From Candidatus Binatia bacterium (GTDB lineage Bacteria > Desulfobacterota > Binatia > HRBIN30 > BPIQ01), in the NCBI GenBank assembly GCA_026004195.1, contig BPIQ01000001.1:248001-312000 (forward strand): DNA of 64,000 nt, given 5' to 3'. The notes beneath the pieces are model-generated. The model worked only from the letters and a program-made list of their open reading frames with translations, ran no database searches and was not told the DNA's origin. This document shows, piece by piece, positions 1 through 8,441 of this stretch. Each line of letters begins with the position of its first letter. Positions within the stretch are counted from its first letter, which is position 1. The position numbers and the translations under genes are program-made.

Positions 1-293
1 TCGGTGACGACGAGGATTCCGTTCCCCTGCGCCCCGCGGGCCGGTTTGAGCACGAACTCGTGGAGGGGGCGGAGCAGCTCGGGAAGCCCGCGCAGCTCGG
101 AATGGTAGGACACCACCCCGAGGAGCTCCGGAGAGGGAATTCCCGCCGAAGCCGCGAGCCGCTTGGTGAGGAGTTTGTCGTCCACCCGGGGGTAGGAGGC
201 GCGCGGGTTCTCGGGGAGGACGTACGTCGCGTTCCTCGCGTTCAGGCCCAGGACGCCTCTCTCCCTGAGGGAACGCCAGATGGCGAGGGGCAT
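1..293 (-). CDS. Alpha-L-glutamate ligase-like ATP-grasp protein (N-terminal part, cut by window edge)
   Basis: The first 97 codons of a minus-strand gene run off the left edge. The product starts MPLAIWRSLRERGVLGLNAR, continues with NARNATYV, then PRVDDKLLTKRLAASAGIP near residues 36-54, and reaches the ATP-grasp nucleotide-binding stretch LKPARGAQGNGILVV at about residues 82-96. This pattern matches the RimK-related 'alpha-L-glutamate ligase-like' family. Members are ATP-grasp enzymes predicted to join an amino acid to an acceptor carboxylate; the actual substrate is unknown. The ATG lies 7 bases after the stop of the preceding 7TM transglutaminase-like gene, and this gene pair recurs in Gram-negative genomes, so a shared operon is likely. 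The catalytic C-terminal half is outside the window. Confidence 0.85.
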   Translation of the reverse strand, partial: MPLAIWRSLRERGVLGLNARNATYVLPENPRASYPRVDDKLLTKRLAASAGIPSPELLGVVSYHSELRGLPELLRPLHEFVLKPARGAQGNGILVVT

Positions 294-299
294 GAGGTC

Positions 300-1874
300 C
301 TATCCCGTGCCCGCCGGCTCGGTCGCGAGTTCGCGGAACCGCAAGAGTTCCACGAGCCGGTACCCCGTGTACCGGCCCACGAGCACGAGCATGCCGAGGA
401 TGACGAACAGGACTTCGGGAAAAACCAGCAAGAACGACTGGAGCCAGCGAGCCTGGATCACGGCATACGTGAAGTAGATCGCCAGCACCGTGGCGGCAAG
501 TCGGTTCATCGTGTTACGCCACCCCTCTTCTTCGAGGCTCACGCTCATGCGCTCCACCACCATCGTGATGATGACGAAGGGGAAGGCGCTGATGCCTTCC
601 GACGGAAGGCGGAATCGGTCGGTCGCGACCATGAGGACGACCAGCAGCAGGACGACGACGGTCAGGATGAAGGCGACCCGGGCCACCATGAGAAGGTAGA
701 GTCGCTGGATCAGGAGCCGGGTGGCGAGCGCGCCGAGGATGACGACCGTGAGGAAAACGGTGCCGTAGAGGAGCCCCGTGGCGGTGAAGGCCAGGGCGAT
801 GAGCATCGGCATGAACGTTCCGAACGTGCGGAAGCCCACGATGCTGCGGAACACGGCGATGGCCAGGGCCCCGACGGGAACGAGGAGCAGGAGCCGGAGA
901 TGCCGCTGGACTTGCACGGGCAGGAGAAGGAGGGAAACGCGGTCGAGCGGATGCGAGGACTCCGAGAGGCGGCGCTCGACCACGTGGAGGTAGGTCTCGA
1001 GCTCCGACTGCACGTCGAAGCGGTAGGAGAGAGAAGTCGTCTGTTCCTGCCGGATGACGTTCCCCGAATCCCAGGCCAAGGCGAGCCGGCCGGCCGGGAT
1101 CGTGCCGAATCGCCGCATCACGGCGTCGGCCGGGACCCACGCGCCTCCCAGGTAGACCTCGTTCCAGTGATGGAGCGCGTCGTGCGTGCCGTCTTCGAGG
1201 AAGATGCCGGACACGATCCGGCAGGGCAGCTCGTAGGCCCGGGCCAGGGCACAGAAAAGCCGCGCTCTCCCGAGGGGGGTACCCCGTCCCTCCCGAAGGG
1301 TGGCGAGTGCGTCCATTTCGCCGGTGCTCTGGAGGTGCCCGATCTCGCGACTCACGAACTCGAAAATTTCCCGTGCGAGCTTCACCTTGTCTCCGCCCTC
1401 GAGCGCGAGTTCTTTCCCGAGGGCCGCAATGGCCGGGTCCGACGCCTGGACGGCCGGGGCTTCCCGCAGGTAGGGCCGGACGGACTCCGGGTAGGAGCGG
1501 CGCCGTTCGGAGTCGGGTACCGCTCGCGCGTATTCCCGGGTCTGGACGGTCACCTGATAGCTCACCGTCGCGGCACCGCTCAGGCGTCCGCTCCAGCGTC
1601 CCGTGCGCGCCGCGTTTTCTTCCGTGATGCTGAACCGGAGAGGCCCGGATCTCACCTGCTCGCTCAAGAGGGTCTGATAGCCCGACGTTCCCGGGAGGGA
1701 AGCGTCGACGACGACACGGGCTCCCTTCCCGCTCACGTGGATCACGAGCTCGACCCGCCACGTGCTGCCGAGGTGGGAGGTCGTGAGCGGGTAGTGGAGG
1801 CCGAACACCTTGTAGAGAAAAACGCCGAGCCCGAGGAGCACGAGCGCCCCGCTGACGAGAAGCGAGCGGCGCAT
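300..1874 (-). CDS. Inactive transglutaminase fused to seven transmembrane helices
   Basis: 524-residue inner-membrane protein. One N-terminal membrane anchor (about residues 5-25) is followed by a periplasmic region of about 280 residues with a transglutaminase-like core. There, the segment GTPLGRARLFCALARAYELP stands where active enzymes carry the catalytic cysteine in a GxC motif, while the His-containing segment HHWNEVYLGGAWVPADAV is kept. The C-terminal third (about 305-500) holds seven hydrophobic helices. This is the architecture of the 'inactive transglutaminase fused to 7 transmembrane helices' family. It is normally encoded beside the ATP-grasp ligase-like gene, which follows here after a 6-base gap. 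The lost nucleophile suggests peptide binding or sensing rather than catalysis (inference). The ATG at 1874 precedes a clear signal-anchor and faces away from otsA. Confidence 0.88.
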   Translation of the reverse strand: MRRSLLVSGALVLLGLGVFLYKVFGLHYPLTTSHLGSTWRVELVIHVSGKGARVVVDASLPGTSGYQTLLSEQVRSGPLRFSITEENAARTGRWSGRLSGAATVSYQVTVQTREYARAVPDSERRRSYPESVRPYLREAPAVQASDPAIAALGKELALEGGDKVKLAREIFEFVSREIGHLQSTGEMDALATLREGRGTPLGRARLFCALARAYELPCRIVSGIFLEDGTHDALHHWNEVYLGGAWVPADAVMRRFGTIPAGRLALAWDSGNVIRQEQTTSLSYRFDVQSELETYLHVVERRLSESSHPLDRVSLLLLPVQVQRHLRLLLLVPVGALAIAVFRSIVGFRTFGTFMPMLIALAFTATGLLYGTVFLTVVILGALATRLLIQRLYLLMVARVAFILTVVVLLLVVLMVATDRFRLPSEGISAFPFVIITMVVERMSVSLEEEGWRNTMNRLAATVLAIYFTYAVIQARWLQSFLLVFPEVLFVILGMLVLVGRYTGYRLVELLRFRELATEPAGTG

Positions 1875-2056
1875 GGGCTAGGGACGGGAGAGATCTTCGG
1901 CCGGGGGTGCGACCGGGAGGGCGGTGGTTGGCTTCACGTCGGCCGGAGTTTATACCACCGCGTCTCTCTCGGGGAAAAGCCCGGGAGAAAGATCCGCACC
2001 GGGCCGGAGACGCGACCGCCCGCGGCTTCCCGGGCCGGCTTCGCTCGGCGGAAACT

Positions 2057-2085
2057 TTGTCGACGGGCGGCTTTTCCCGTATATC
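2057..2085 (+). promoter_or_regulatory. Candidate sigma-70-type promoter for otsA
   Basis: TTGTCG at 2057-2062 and TATATC at 2080-2085 are separated by 17 bases, each matching four of six consensus positions. Transcription would begin near 2092, only about 11 bases before the otsA ATG at 2103. There is no Shine-Dalgarno sequence in that leader, so translation may be nearly leaderless. Pattern match only. Confidence 0.4.
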
Positions 2086-2102
2086 TTGGTCCGGTTTTTC
2101 CC

Positions 2103-4331
2103 ATGGCGAAAAAACGGCGCGAGAACCGGAAGGGTCGGCAGCGGCGCGAGCCGGCGGGACGGATCGTCGTCGTGAGCAACCGCCTCCCGTTCGCGCTGCG
2201 TGCGACTCCGCGGGGGCTCGAGTGGGAGCGCTCCCCGGGCGGGCTCGTCTCGGCGCTCGAGCCCGTGTTGCGGAAAAGCGGCGGCGTGTGGATCGGCTGG
2301 CCCGGAGGAGAAGCCGAGCTCGGAGAGGTGGCTCCACCGCCGGGCCTCGCCTACGACATCGAACCGGTCCTGCTCGGCGAGCAGGAGCTCGAGGGCTATT
2401 ACCACGGTTTTTCCAACAGCACGCTCTGGCCCTTGCTCCATTCTCTGATCGAGCGAGCCGAGTTTCACCGCGAACACTGGGATGCTTACGTCGGGGTGAA
2501 CCGGCGGTTCGCGGACACGTTGTGCCGGGTGGCTCCCCCCGATTCGCTCGTCTGGGTTCACGATTACCACCTGCTTCTGGTCCCGAGGCTCGTTCGGCAG
2601 AAACGGCAGGATCTCCGGATCGCCTTTTTCCTGCACGTTCCCTTTCCTTCGTACGACGTCTTCCGCCTCTTGCCGTGGTCGAGGGAAATCCTGCTCGGCA
2701 TCCTGGCCGCGGACCTGGTGGGGTTTCACGTCGTGCCTTACGTCGAGAATTTTCTCGACTGCGTCGAGCGGCTTCTCGGCGTGCGGGTCCACCGGGAGGA
2801 GCTCCTCGTGGAGCACGGGGGCAGAAGCGTGCGGGTCGGTGCCTTTCCGCTCGGCATCGACTTCGAGTTCTACGAGAAGATGGCGCTGGAGGCCCCCCGG
2901 GCGAGGCACGCCGGCGGCCGGCGCGTGGTGCTCGGAGTGGATCGGCTCGACTACACGAAAGGGCTCCCCGAAAGGATCCGGGCCTTCGAGCGCCTCCTCG
3001 AGCTTCACCCCGAGCACCAGGGGCAGGTCGTCCTTCTCCAGCTCGCCGTTCCGAGCCGTTTCGAAGTCCCCGAATACCGCCGGCTCAAGCGTCAGATCGA
3101 CGAGCTCGTGGGCCGGGTCAACGGCAAGTTCGGGACGGCCGACTGGACCCCCATCCATTACCTCTACCGTACGCTGCCGCCCGAGGAGCTCGCGGGTCTC
3201 TACCGGGACGCCGACGTGGCGCTCGTCACGCCGCTGCGGGACGGTATGAACCTCGTGGCCAAGGAATACGTGGCCTGTCAGGTCGCCGACCCCGGAGTTC
3301 TCGTGCTCTCTCGCATGACCGGAGCGGCCGAAACGATGCACGAGGCGCTTCCGGTCAATCCCTACAACATCGACGGCACGGCCGAGGCGATCCACCGCGC
3401 GCTCGCGATGGGGGAGGCGGAAAGGAGGGAGCGGCTCGCTGCCCTTCGGAGGCGGGAGCGTCGCAGGAACGTGTACGCTTGGCTCGACGATTTTCTGCGG
3501 GCCGCGCACGCCACCTCGGCGGAGCTCGCACCTCCGAGCCCCCGCGATTTCGAGACGTGGCTCGGCCCGTTTCTCGTCGCCGGGGAGGTGGCGCTCTTCG
3601 TCGACTACGACCGCTGCCTGGTCGAAGAAACCTTCGGGGAGGAAGAGGCGACGCCGTCGCCCGCGACGCTCGAGGCTCTCCGGAAGTGCGTCGAGCGACG
3701 GGACATGTCCGTCGTGGTCTTGAGCCGACGGTCCGTCGTGCAGCTCCGGGCGCTTCTCGGCGAGCTCGACGTCGTCTACGCGGGGAACCACGGCCTCGAC
3801 ATCGAGGGTCGCGGGATACCGCGATTCGTGCACCAGGATTTCGAGCACTACGCCCGCAGGGCGTCGCGCCTGGCCGAGCGGCTCACGGAGTTCGCCCCGA
3901 CGGGCAGCGTGGTCGAATACCACGGGCCGAATCTCGCCTTCCGGTGCAGCGGCGTGGACGCGGCTCTGGCCGCGCAGGCATTGGCCCGCGCGAGACAGGC
4001 CATCGTCGAGGCCGGCTTCCTGGTCCGCGAATTTCCGGGCATCGTGGAGGCCCTCCCGCCCGTGAGCTGGCACCGGGGAAACTCGGTCCTTCACGTGGTG
4101 AGAGCGCTCTACGGACCGGCGTGGACGGAGCGAGCGCTGGTCGTCTACGTGGGTGCTCACGAGACGGACGAAGAGGCGTTCCGGCTGCTCGGGGGACTCG
4201 GCGTGTCCTTTTGCGTGGGGATCGCGGAGGACCTCACGCAGGCCATGCGGCGGCTCGCGAACGTCGAGGGGGTGCGGGCTCTTCTCGAGTGGCTCGCAGA
4301 AAGGGGTGTCGAAAACCATGCCTGCGCCTAG
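2103..4331 (+). CDS. otsA: Trehalose-6-phosphate synthase with fused, probably inactive phosphatase-like HAD domain
   Basis: 742 residues. Residues about 20-480 form a GT20 glycosyltransferase that joins UDP- or ADP-glucose to glucose-6-phosphate: VVVSNRLPF near 22-30, SPGGLVSAL, the loop VWVHDYHLLLVPRLVR, FFLHVPFPSYDVFRLLPW, GVDRLDYTKGLPERI and the donor-site TPLRDGMNLVAKEY. Residues about 495-735 resemble trehalose-6-phosphate phosphatase but look degenerate. Motif I reads FVDYDRCLV (D501, D503) instead of DxDGT. The SGR motif is SRR, the usual Lys is Arg in HRGNS, and the metal-binding GDDxTDE is GAHETDEEAF. The domain is therefore probably regulatory or structural. The ATG at 2103 is chosen because similarity starts just after it; the frame stays open upstream as a high-GC artefact. 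The gene overlaps glgP by 14 bases. Confidence 0.93.
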   Translation: MAKKRRENRKGRQRREPAGRIVVVSNRLPFALRATPRGLEWERSPGGLVSALEPVLRKSGGVWIGWPGGEAELGEVAPPPGLAYDIEPVLLGEQELEGYYHGFSNSTLWPLLHSLIERAEFHREHWDAYVGVNRRFADTLCRVAPPDSLVWVHDYHLLLVPRLVRQKRQDLRIAFFLHVPFPSYDVFRLLPWSREILLGILAADLVGFHVVPYVENFLDCVERLLGVRVHREELLVEHGGRSVRVGAFPLGIDFEFYEKMALEAPRARHAGGRRVVLGVDRLDYTKGLPERIRAFERLLELHPEHQGQVVLLQLAVPSRFEVPEYRRLKRQIDELVGRVNGKFGTADWTPIHYLYRTLPPEELAGLYRDADVALVTPLRDGMNLVAKEYVACQVADPGVLVLSRMTGAAETMHEALPVNPYNIDGTAEAIHRALAMGEAERRERLAALRRRERRRNVYAWLDDFLRAAHATSAELAPPSPRDFETWLGPFLVAGEVALFVDYDRCLVEETFGEEEATPSPATLEALRKCVERRDMSVVVLSRRSVVQLRALLGELDVVYAGNHGLDIEGRGIPRFVHQDFEHYARRASRLAERLTEFAPTGSVVEYHGPNLAFRCSGVDAALAAQALARARQAIVEAGFLVREFPGIVEALPPVSWHRGNSVLHVVRALYGPAWTERALVVYVGAHETDEEAFRLLGGLGVSFCVGIAEDLTQAMRRLANVEGVRALLEWLAERGVENHACA

Positions 4332-6030
4332 GGTCGCCTACTTCTCGATGGAAATCGCACTCGAGGCTTCCATCCCCACGTATGCGGGAGGTCTCGGCGT
4401 TCTGGCGGGTGACACGCTCCGGGCCGCGGCCGACCTGGGACTTCCGTTCGTCGGCGTCTCGCTCGTGCACCGAAAGGGGTATTTCCGGCAGCAGCTCGAC
4501 GCCGAAGGCCGGCAGACCGAGCTGCCGGACGACTGGTCTCCGCAGGAGCGCCTCGAGGAAGCGCCGGCTCGCGTCGAACTCCGCCTCGAAGGCCGTCGGG
4601 TGCTCGTCCGGGCGTGGAAGTACCGGATTCGGGGTGCCGGCGGAGCCGAAGTCCCCGTGTTTCTCCTCGACACCGATCTGCCCGAGAACGCCCCGCAGGA
4701 CCGCCGGTGGACGGACCACCTTTACGGCGGCGACGGGCGCTACCGCCTCGGGCAGGAAGCTCTGCTCGGCTTGGGGGGCATCCGGATCCTGCGGGCGCTC
4801 GGGTACCCGAAGTTCGACGTCTACCACATGAACGAAGGACACTCCGCGCTTCTCGTGCTCGGGCTCCTCGAGCAGGAGGCTTTTTTCCGGGGCTCGGCCC
4901 GCCCGGGAATGGAAGACCGGGAAGCCGTGCGCGAAGCGTGCGTCTTCACGACGCACACCCCCGTCCCCGCGGGGCACGACCGCTTTCCGGCGGACCTGGC
5001 CGCGGCAGTCCTCGGGAAAGAAAAGCTCGAGATCCTCTCGTCCTTCGGAGGGGTCCGCGACGGCGTTCTCGACATGACGGGTCTCGGCCTCGTTTTTTCC
5101 CGGTTCGTGAACGGGGTCTCGGCTCGTCACCGCGAGGTGGCACGCGGACTTTTTCCGGGGCATACGATCGCGGCCATCACCAACGGCGTGCACGTCTCGA
5201 CCTGGGTGTCCGAGCCTTTCCGCTCGCTCTTCGATCGCCATCTTCCCGGATGGCGAGAGGACCGCTTTCTTCTCCGACAGGCGCTCCTGATTCCGCTCGA
5301 GGAGCTCGAGAGGGCCCACAGGCAGGCGAAGGAGCGCCTTCTCGGACGCGTGGCCGAGGTGACGGGCCGAGCCTGGCAGCCCGGGGTGTTCACCATCGGC
5401 TTCGCGCGTCGCGCGGCGCTCTACAAGCGGGCGAACCTGATCTTTCACGACCCGGAGAGGCTTCGCTCGATCGGAAGGAAGTGCGGGAGCCTGCAGCTCG
5501 TTTTCGCCGGCAAAGCCCACCCGCACGACCGGCAGGCCAAGGAGCTCCTCGCCGAGGTCGTCCGCGCCGGCCGTTCGCTCGGACCGGAGGTGGCGTTCGT
5601 GTACTTCGAGAACTACGGGATGGAGCTCGCACGCGACCTCTGCGCCGGCGTGGATCTCTGGCTCAACACTCCGGAAAAACCGCTCGAAGCGTCGGGAACG
5701 AGCGGCATGAAGGCGGCTCTCAACGGCGTGCCGAGCCTCGGCACGCTCGACGGCTGGTGGGTGGAAGGGCACTGCGAAGGAGTGACCGGCTGGAGCATCG
5801 GCGAGTCGTGGGACCGGCCGAGCGACATGGCCGCGGAAGCGCGAAGCCTGTACGAGAAGCTCGAACACAGGATCCTCCCCCTCTACTACGAGCGCCCTCT
5901 TTCTTACGCGGAGGTCCGACGGAACGCCGTCGCTCTGAACGGTTCCTTCTTCCACGCCCAGCGCATGCTCCTCGAATACGTGCAGCTCGCCTACGACCGC
6001 GGCCGATCCACACGGTCGTCGGGGGAGTGA
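4318..6030 (+). CDS. glgP: Alpha-glucan phosphorylase (compact GT35 family)
   Basis: 570-residue PLP-dependent phosphorylase that releases glucose-1-phosphate from the non-reducing ends of glycogen or maltodextrin. The N-terminus PRVAYFSMEIALEASIPTYA followed by GGLGVLAGDTLRAAADLGLP is typical of the short bacterial alpha-glucan phosphorylase family. The PLP site lies in EASGTSGMKAALNGVPSLG with the Schiff-base lysine at about K465, followed by LDGWWVEG. It is shorter than classical 750-850 residue phosphorylases, as is usual for this subfamily. Its ATG lies inside the last codons of otsA, so the two are translationally coupled. Glucose-1-phosphate could feed the sugar-phosphate pool used by OtsA (inference from context). 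Allosteric loops of eukaryotic phosphorylases are absent. Confidence 0.93.
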   Translation: MPAPRVAYFSMEIALEASIPTYAGGLGVLAGDTLRAAADLGLPFVGVSLVHRKGYFRQQLDAEGRQTELPDDWSPQERLEEAPARVELRLEGRRVLVRAWKYRIRGAGGAEVPVFLLDTDLPENAPQDRRWTDHLYGGDGRYRLGQEALLGLGGIRILRALGYPKFDVYHMNEGHSALLVLGLLEQEAFFRGSARPGMEDREAVREACVFTTHTPVPAGHDRFPADLAAAVLGKEKLEILSSFGGVRDGVLDMTGLGLVFSRFVNGVSARHREVARGLFPGHTIAAITNGVHVSTWVSEPFRSLFDRHLPGWREDRFLLRQALLIPLEELERAHRQAKERLLGRVAEVTGRAWQPGVFTIGFARRAALYKRANLIFHDPERLRSIGRKCGSLQLVFAGKAHPHDRQAKELLAEVVRAGRSLGPEVAFVYFENYGMELARDLCAGVDLWLNTPEKPLEASGTSGMKAALNGVPSLGTLDGWWVEGHCEGVTGWSIGESWDRPSDMAAEARSLYEKLEHRILPLYYERPLSYAEVRRNAVALNGSFFHAQRMLLEYVQLAYDRGRSTRSSGE

Positions 6031-6035
6031 GATCG

Positions 6036-6431
6036 ATGCGTCCTCGCGCGTGGTTCTGGTGGTTCCTGGTCCTGGGCCTGGTCGGTTGCCTGACCGAACG
6101 GACGCTCCGGGGCGTCCCCGCGGGCGAGCGCTCGTGGCGGATCGGTTACCGCGACGGGTGCGCGAGCGCCCGACGCGAGGTCGCCCCGGGCGAAGGGTGG
6201 GACAGGGACCGAGAACGCTACCGTGTGGACGACCTCTACCGCAGGGGCTGGGAAGCCGGCTACCGTGAATGCAAGGCGGAGCGCAGGGGGAGGAGCGTCC
6301 CCTCGCCGACGGCCGCTCCCGAAGCCCGCAGCGGAGCCGGCGAAAGGATCGAGCGAAGGATCGAAGCGCTCGAAAAAGAACTCGAGGAGCTGCGACGGCA
6401 GCGCGACGAGCTCGGGAAGGAGGAGCCGTGA
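6036..6431 (+). CDS. Small lipoprotein with C-terminal coiled coil, unknown function
   Basis: 131 residues. The N-terminus MRPRAWFWWFLVLGLVGC is a lipoprotein signal peptide with lipobox LVGC and acylated Cys18. The mature part has two similar segments, WRIGYRDGC and GWEAGYREC, a W-x-x-GY-x-x-C pattern that may form a disulfide or a small repeat. It then has a Ser/Pro/Ala-rich linker and a charged helix of about 30 residues with coiled-coil spacing (IERRIEALEKELEELRRQRD). The start is 5 bases after the glgP stop, and the stop overlaps the GTG of the following aldo/keto reductase, so it sits within the otsA-glgP transcript. No enzymatic motif is visible and I do not recognise a named family. 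A periplasmic or outer-membrane anchored structural role is only a guess. Confidence 0.75.
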   Translation: MRPRAWFWWFLVLGLVGCLTERTLRGVPAGERSWRIGYRDGCASARREVAPGEGWDRDRERYRVDDLYRRGWEAGYRECKAERRGRSVPSPTAAPEARSGAGERIERRIEALEKELEELRRQRDELGKEEP

Positions 6432-7399
6432 AGTACACATCGCTAGGGCGGAGCGGCGTGAAGGTGTCTCGTCTCTGCCTCGGAACGATGAACTTCGGCC
6501 GCGAAACGGACGAAAAGGAGAGTTTCGCCATCCTGGACGAAGCCCTGGATGCGGGCATCAATTTCCTGGACACCGCGAACGTGTACGGGGGGAAACGGGG
6601 CGAAGGAGTCACCGAACAGATCCTCGGGCGCTGGTTCGCACAGGGCGGTGGCCGGCGGGAACGCGTCGTTCTCGCGACCAAGGTCTACGGGCGCACCGGG
6701 GACGGGCCCAACGACCGCGGACTCTCCTTCTACCACGTCCGGCGCGCGTGCGAGGAGAGCCTCCGGCGGCTCCGGACGGATCGCATCGACCTCTACCAGA
6801 TGCACCACGTCGACCGGGAAACCCCGTGGGAGGAGATCTGGCTCGCCATGGAGCAACTGGTCCGGGAGGGCAAGGTACTGTACGTGGGCAGCAGCAACTT
6901 CGCCGGCTGGCATATCGCCACGGCCAACCAGATCGCGGCGCGGAGGGGGTTTCTCGGGCTGGTGAGCGAGCAGAGCAAGTACAACCTCGTCACGCGGACC
7001 GTGGAGCTCGAGGTCGTTCCGGCGTGTCTGGAGTACGGGGTGGGGCTCTTGCCCTGGAGCCCGCTCGCCGGCGGGGTTCTCGCCGGCGGGGTGGGGGCCG
7101 CCGCGCAGGGGAGGAGAGCGGGGCGCACGGCGCTCGAGCTCGCCGAGCGCCACCACGAGTCGCTCGAGAAGTACGAAGCATTCTGCCGTGACCTCGGGGA
7201 GGAGCCGGCGGTCGTGGCCCTCGCGTGGTTGCTCTCCAACCCCGCCGTCACCGCTCCCGTCATCGGTCCGAGGACGGTCGACCAGCTCCGCGGCGCGCTC
7301 CGATCGCTCGACGTGTCTCTCGGTCCCGAGGCGCAGAAAGCCCTCGACGAGATCTGGCCCGGCCCGGGTGGACCGGCTCCCGAAGCTTACGCCTGGTAG
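6428..7399 (+). CDS. Aldo/keto reductase
   Basis: 323-residue NADPH-dependent oxidoreductase of the AKR superfamily, a TIM barrel. The catalytic tetrad is visible: D48 and Y53 in FLDTANVYGG, K85 in VVLATKVYG, and H126 in DLYQMHHVDRETP. The later segments YVGSSNFAGWHIATAN and PVIGPRTVDQLRGALRSLDV are typical of the AKR11/YajO-like subgroup and the nucleotide-binding loop. The GTG start at 6428 overlaps the preceding stop by four bases (GTGA), in keeping with other junctions in this genome; the protein begins directly with the conserved YTSLGRSGVKVSRLCLGTM. The physiological carbonyl substrate cannot be read from sequence; members of this type reduce aldehydes or ketones from sugar or xenobiotic metabolism. 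Confidence 0.92.
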   Translation: MKYTSLGRSGVKVSRLCLGTMNFGRETDEKESFAILDEALDAGINFLDTANVYGGKRGEGVTEQILGRWFAQGGGRRERVVLATKVYGRTGDGPNDRGLSFYHVRRACEESLRRLRTDRIDLYQMHHVDRETPWEEIWLAMEQLVREGKVLYVGSSNFAGWHIATANQIAARRGFLGLVSEQSKYNLVTRTVELEVVPACLEYGVGLLPWSPLAGGVLAGGVGAAAQGRRAGRTALELAERHHESLEKYEAFCRDLGEEPAVVALAWLLSNPAVTAPVIGPRTVDQLRGALRSLDVSLGPEAQKALDEIWPGPGGPAPEAYAW

Positions 7400-7514
7400 G
7401 GAAGCCGCTGGGCCGAGGAGGAAAGCGCAACCCGAGCCCCCGATCGAGCGGACAGGTCCTCTTCCGGGACGCCGCGTCCTTGACCCGACGAGCCGCGTGT
7501 GGGAGGGGCTCGCC

Positions 7515-8441
7515 ATGGCGGTTCGCCTGGGGGTGGCTCTCAGCAGCGGCGGCGCGGCAGGGATGGCACACGTGGGGGTGCTCGAGGAGCTCGAAAAACA
7601 CGGGTTCCGCGTGGACGTGGTGGCGGGAACGAGCGCGGGCGCACTGGTCGGCGCGGCGTTTTGCGCGAACGGTCTCCGGGGTTTTTCCGACACGATGACC
7701 CGGCTCACCCGCGGCCGGGTGCTGCGGCTTTTCGACTTCACCTGGCCCTATTCCGGTCTTCTCGAGGGCCGCCGGTCGCTCGAGCTGGTCCGCCCCTACC
7801 TGGGCGAGAGGATCGAGACCCTTTTTCGCACGTACGCGGCGATCGCGACGGACCTCTACACCGGCCGCGAGGTGGTGTTGCGGCGCGGCCCCGTCCTGGA
7901 AGCGGTGAGGGCCAGTGCCGCCATTCCCGGACTCTTCACGCCGCAGCGGTGGCAGAATCGCCTGCTCGTCGACGGCGGTCTCGTCAACCCCGTTCCCGTC
8001 GACGTCGTCCGGCAGCTCGGTGCCGAACGCGTGCTCGCGGTGAGCGTGATCCCCGTGCCGGAGGAGTCCCGCAGAGCCGAGCCTCCTCGATCTTTGAGCC
8101 GCCTCCTCCTGGCTCGCTTCCTCTCGAGGCACGCCGGGCGAACGCCCGAGGACGAGGCGGAGCTCGAGCCGACCCGTTACGGCAAGGACCCGGGGCTCGT
8201 CGAGATCCTTTCCCGGGCGAGCGCCGTGATCCAGTCGCGAATCGCAGCGGCGAAACTTCGGGAGTCGCCTCCCGACCTCCTCGTGCGCATTTCCTTACCG
8301 GAGATCGGGCTTTTCGACTTCCACCGCTCCAAAGAAGCCATCGAGGCCGGCAGGAAGGCTGCGGAGAAGGTCCTTCCCGAAGTTCGCAGCCTCGTGCGCG
8401 ACCGTCTCGTTTCCATCCCCCGGTGGAAGTTCCCCCGTTGA
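7515..8441 (+). CDS. Patatin-like phospholipase / serine esterase, RssA type
   Basis: 308 residues with the three marks of the patatin family. These are the oxyanion-hole glycine-rich loop SSGGAAGMAHVGVL (about residues 10-23), the nucleophile elbow GTSAG with Ser40, and the dyad aspartate D153 in LLVDGGLVNPVP. Such enzymes hydrolyse acyl esters of phospholipids or other lipids using a Ser-Asp dyad. The protein lacks a signal peptide and resembles small cytoplasmic RssA-like members rather than type V secreted forms. The ATG at 7515 is preceded by GGAGGGG six bases upstream, so it was preferred over the open frame that extends further upstream. It lies 115 bases after the aldo/keto reductase on the same strand and is probably the last gene of the otsA transcript. 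Confidence 0.9.
   Translation: MAVRLGVALSSGGAAGMAHVGVLEELEKHGFRVDVVAGTSAGALVGAAFCANGLRGFSDTMTRLTRGRVLRLFDFTWPYSGLLEGRRSLELVRPYLGERIETLFRTYAAIATDLYTGREVVLRRGPVLEAVRASAAIPGLFTPQRWQNRLLVDGGLVNPVPVDVVRQLGAERVLAVSVIPVPEESRRAEPPRSLSRLLLARFLSRHAGRTPEDEAELEPTRYGKDPGLVEILSRASAVIQSRIAAAKLRESPPDLLVRISLPEIGLFDFHRSKEAIEAGRKAAEKVLPEVRSLVRDRLVSIPRWKFPR

Noticed and set aside
60-2102. Continuous open frame ahead of otsA that would give a 1423-residue protein
   Set aside because: It lies antisense to the 7TM transglutaminase gene, has no homology to otsA domains, and results from the scarcity of stops in GC-rich DNA.
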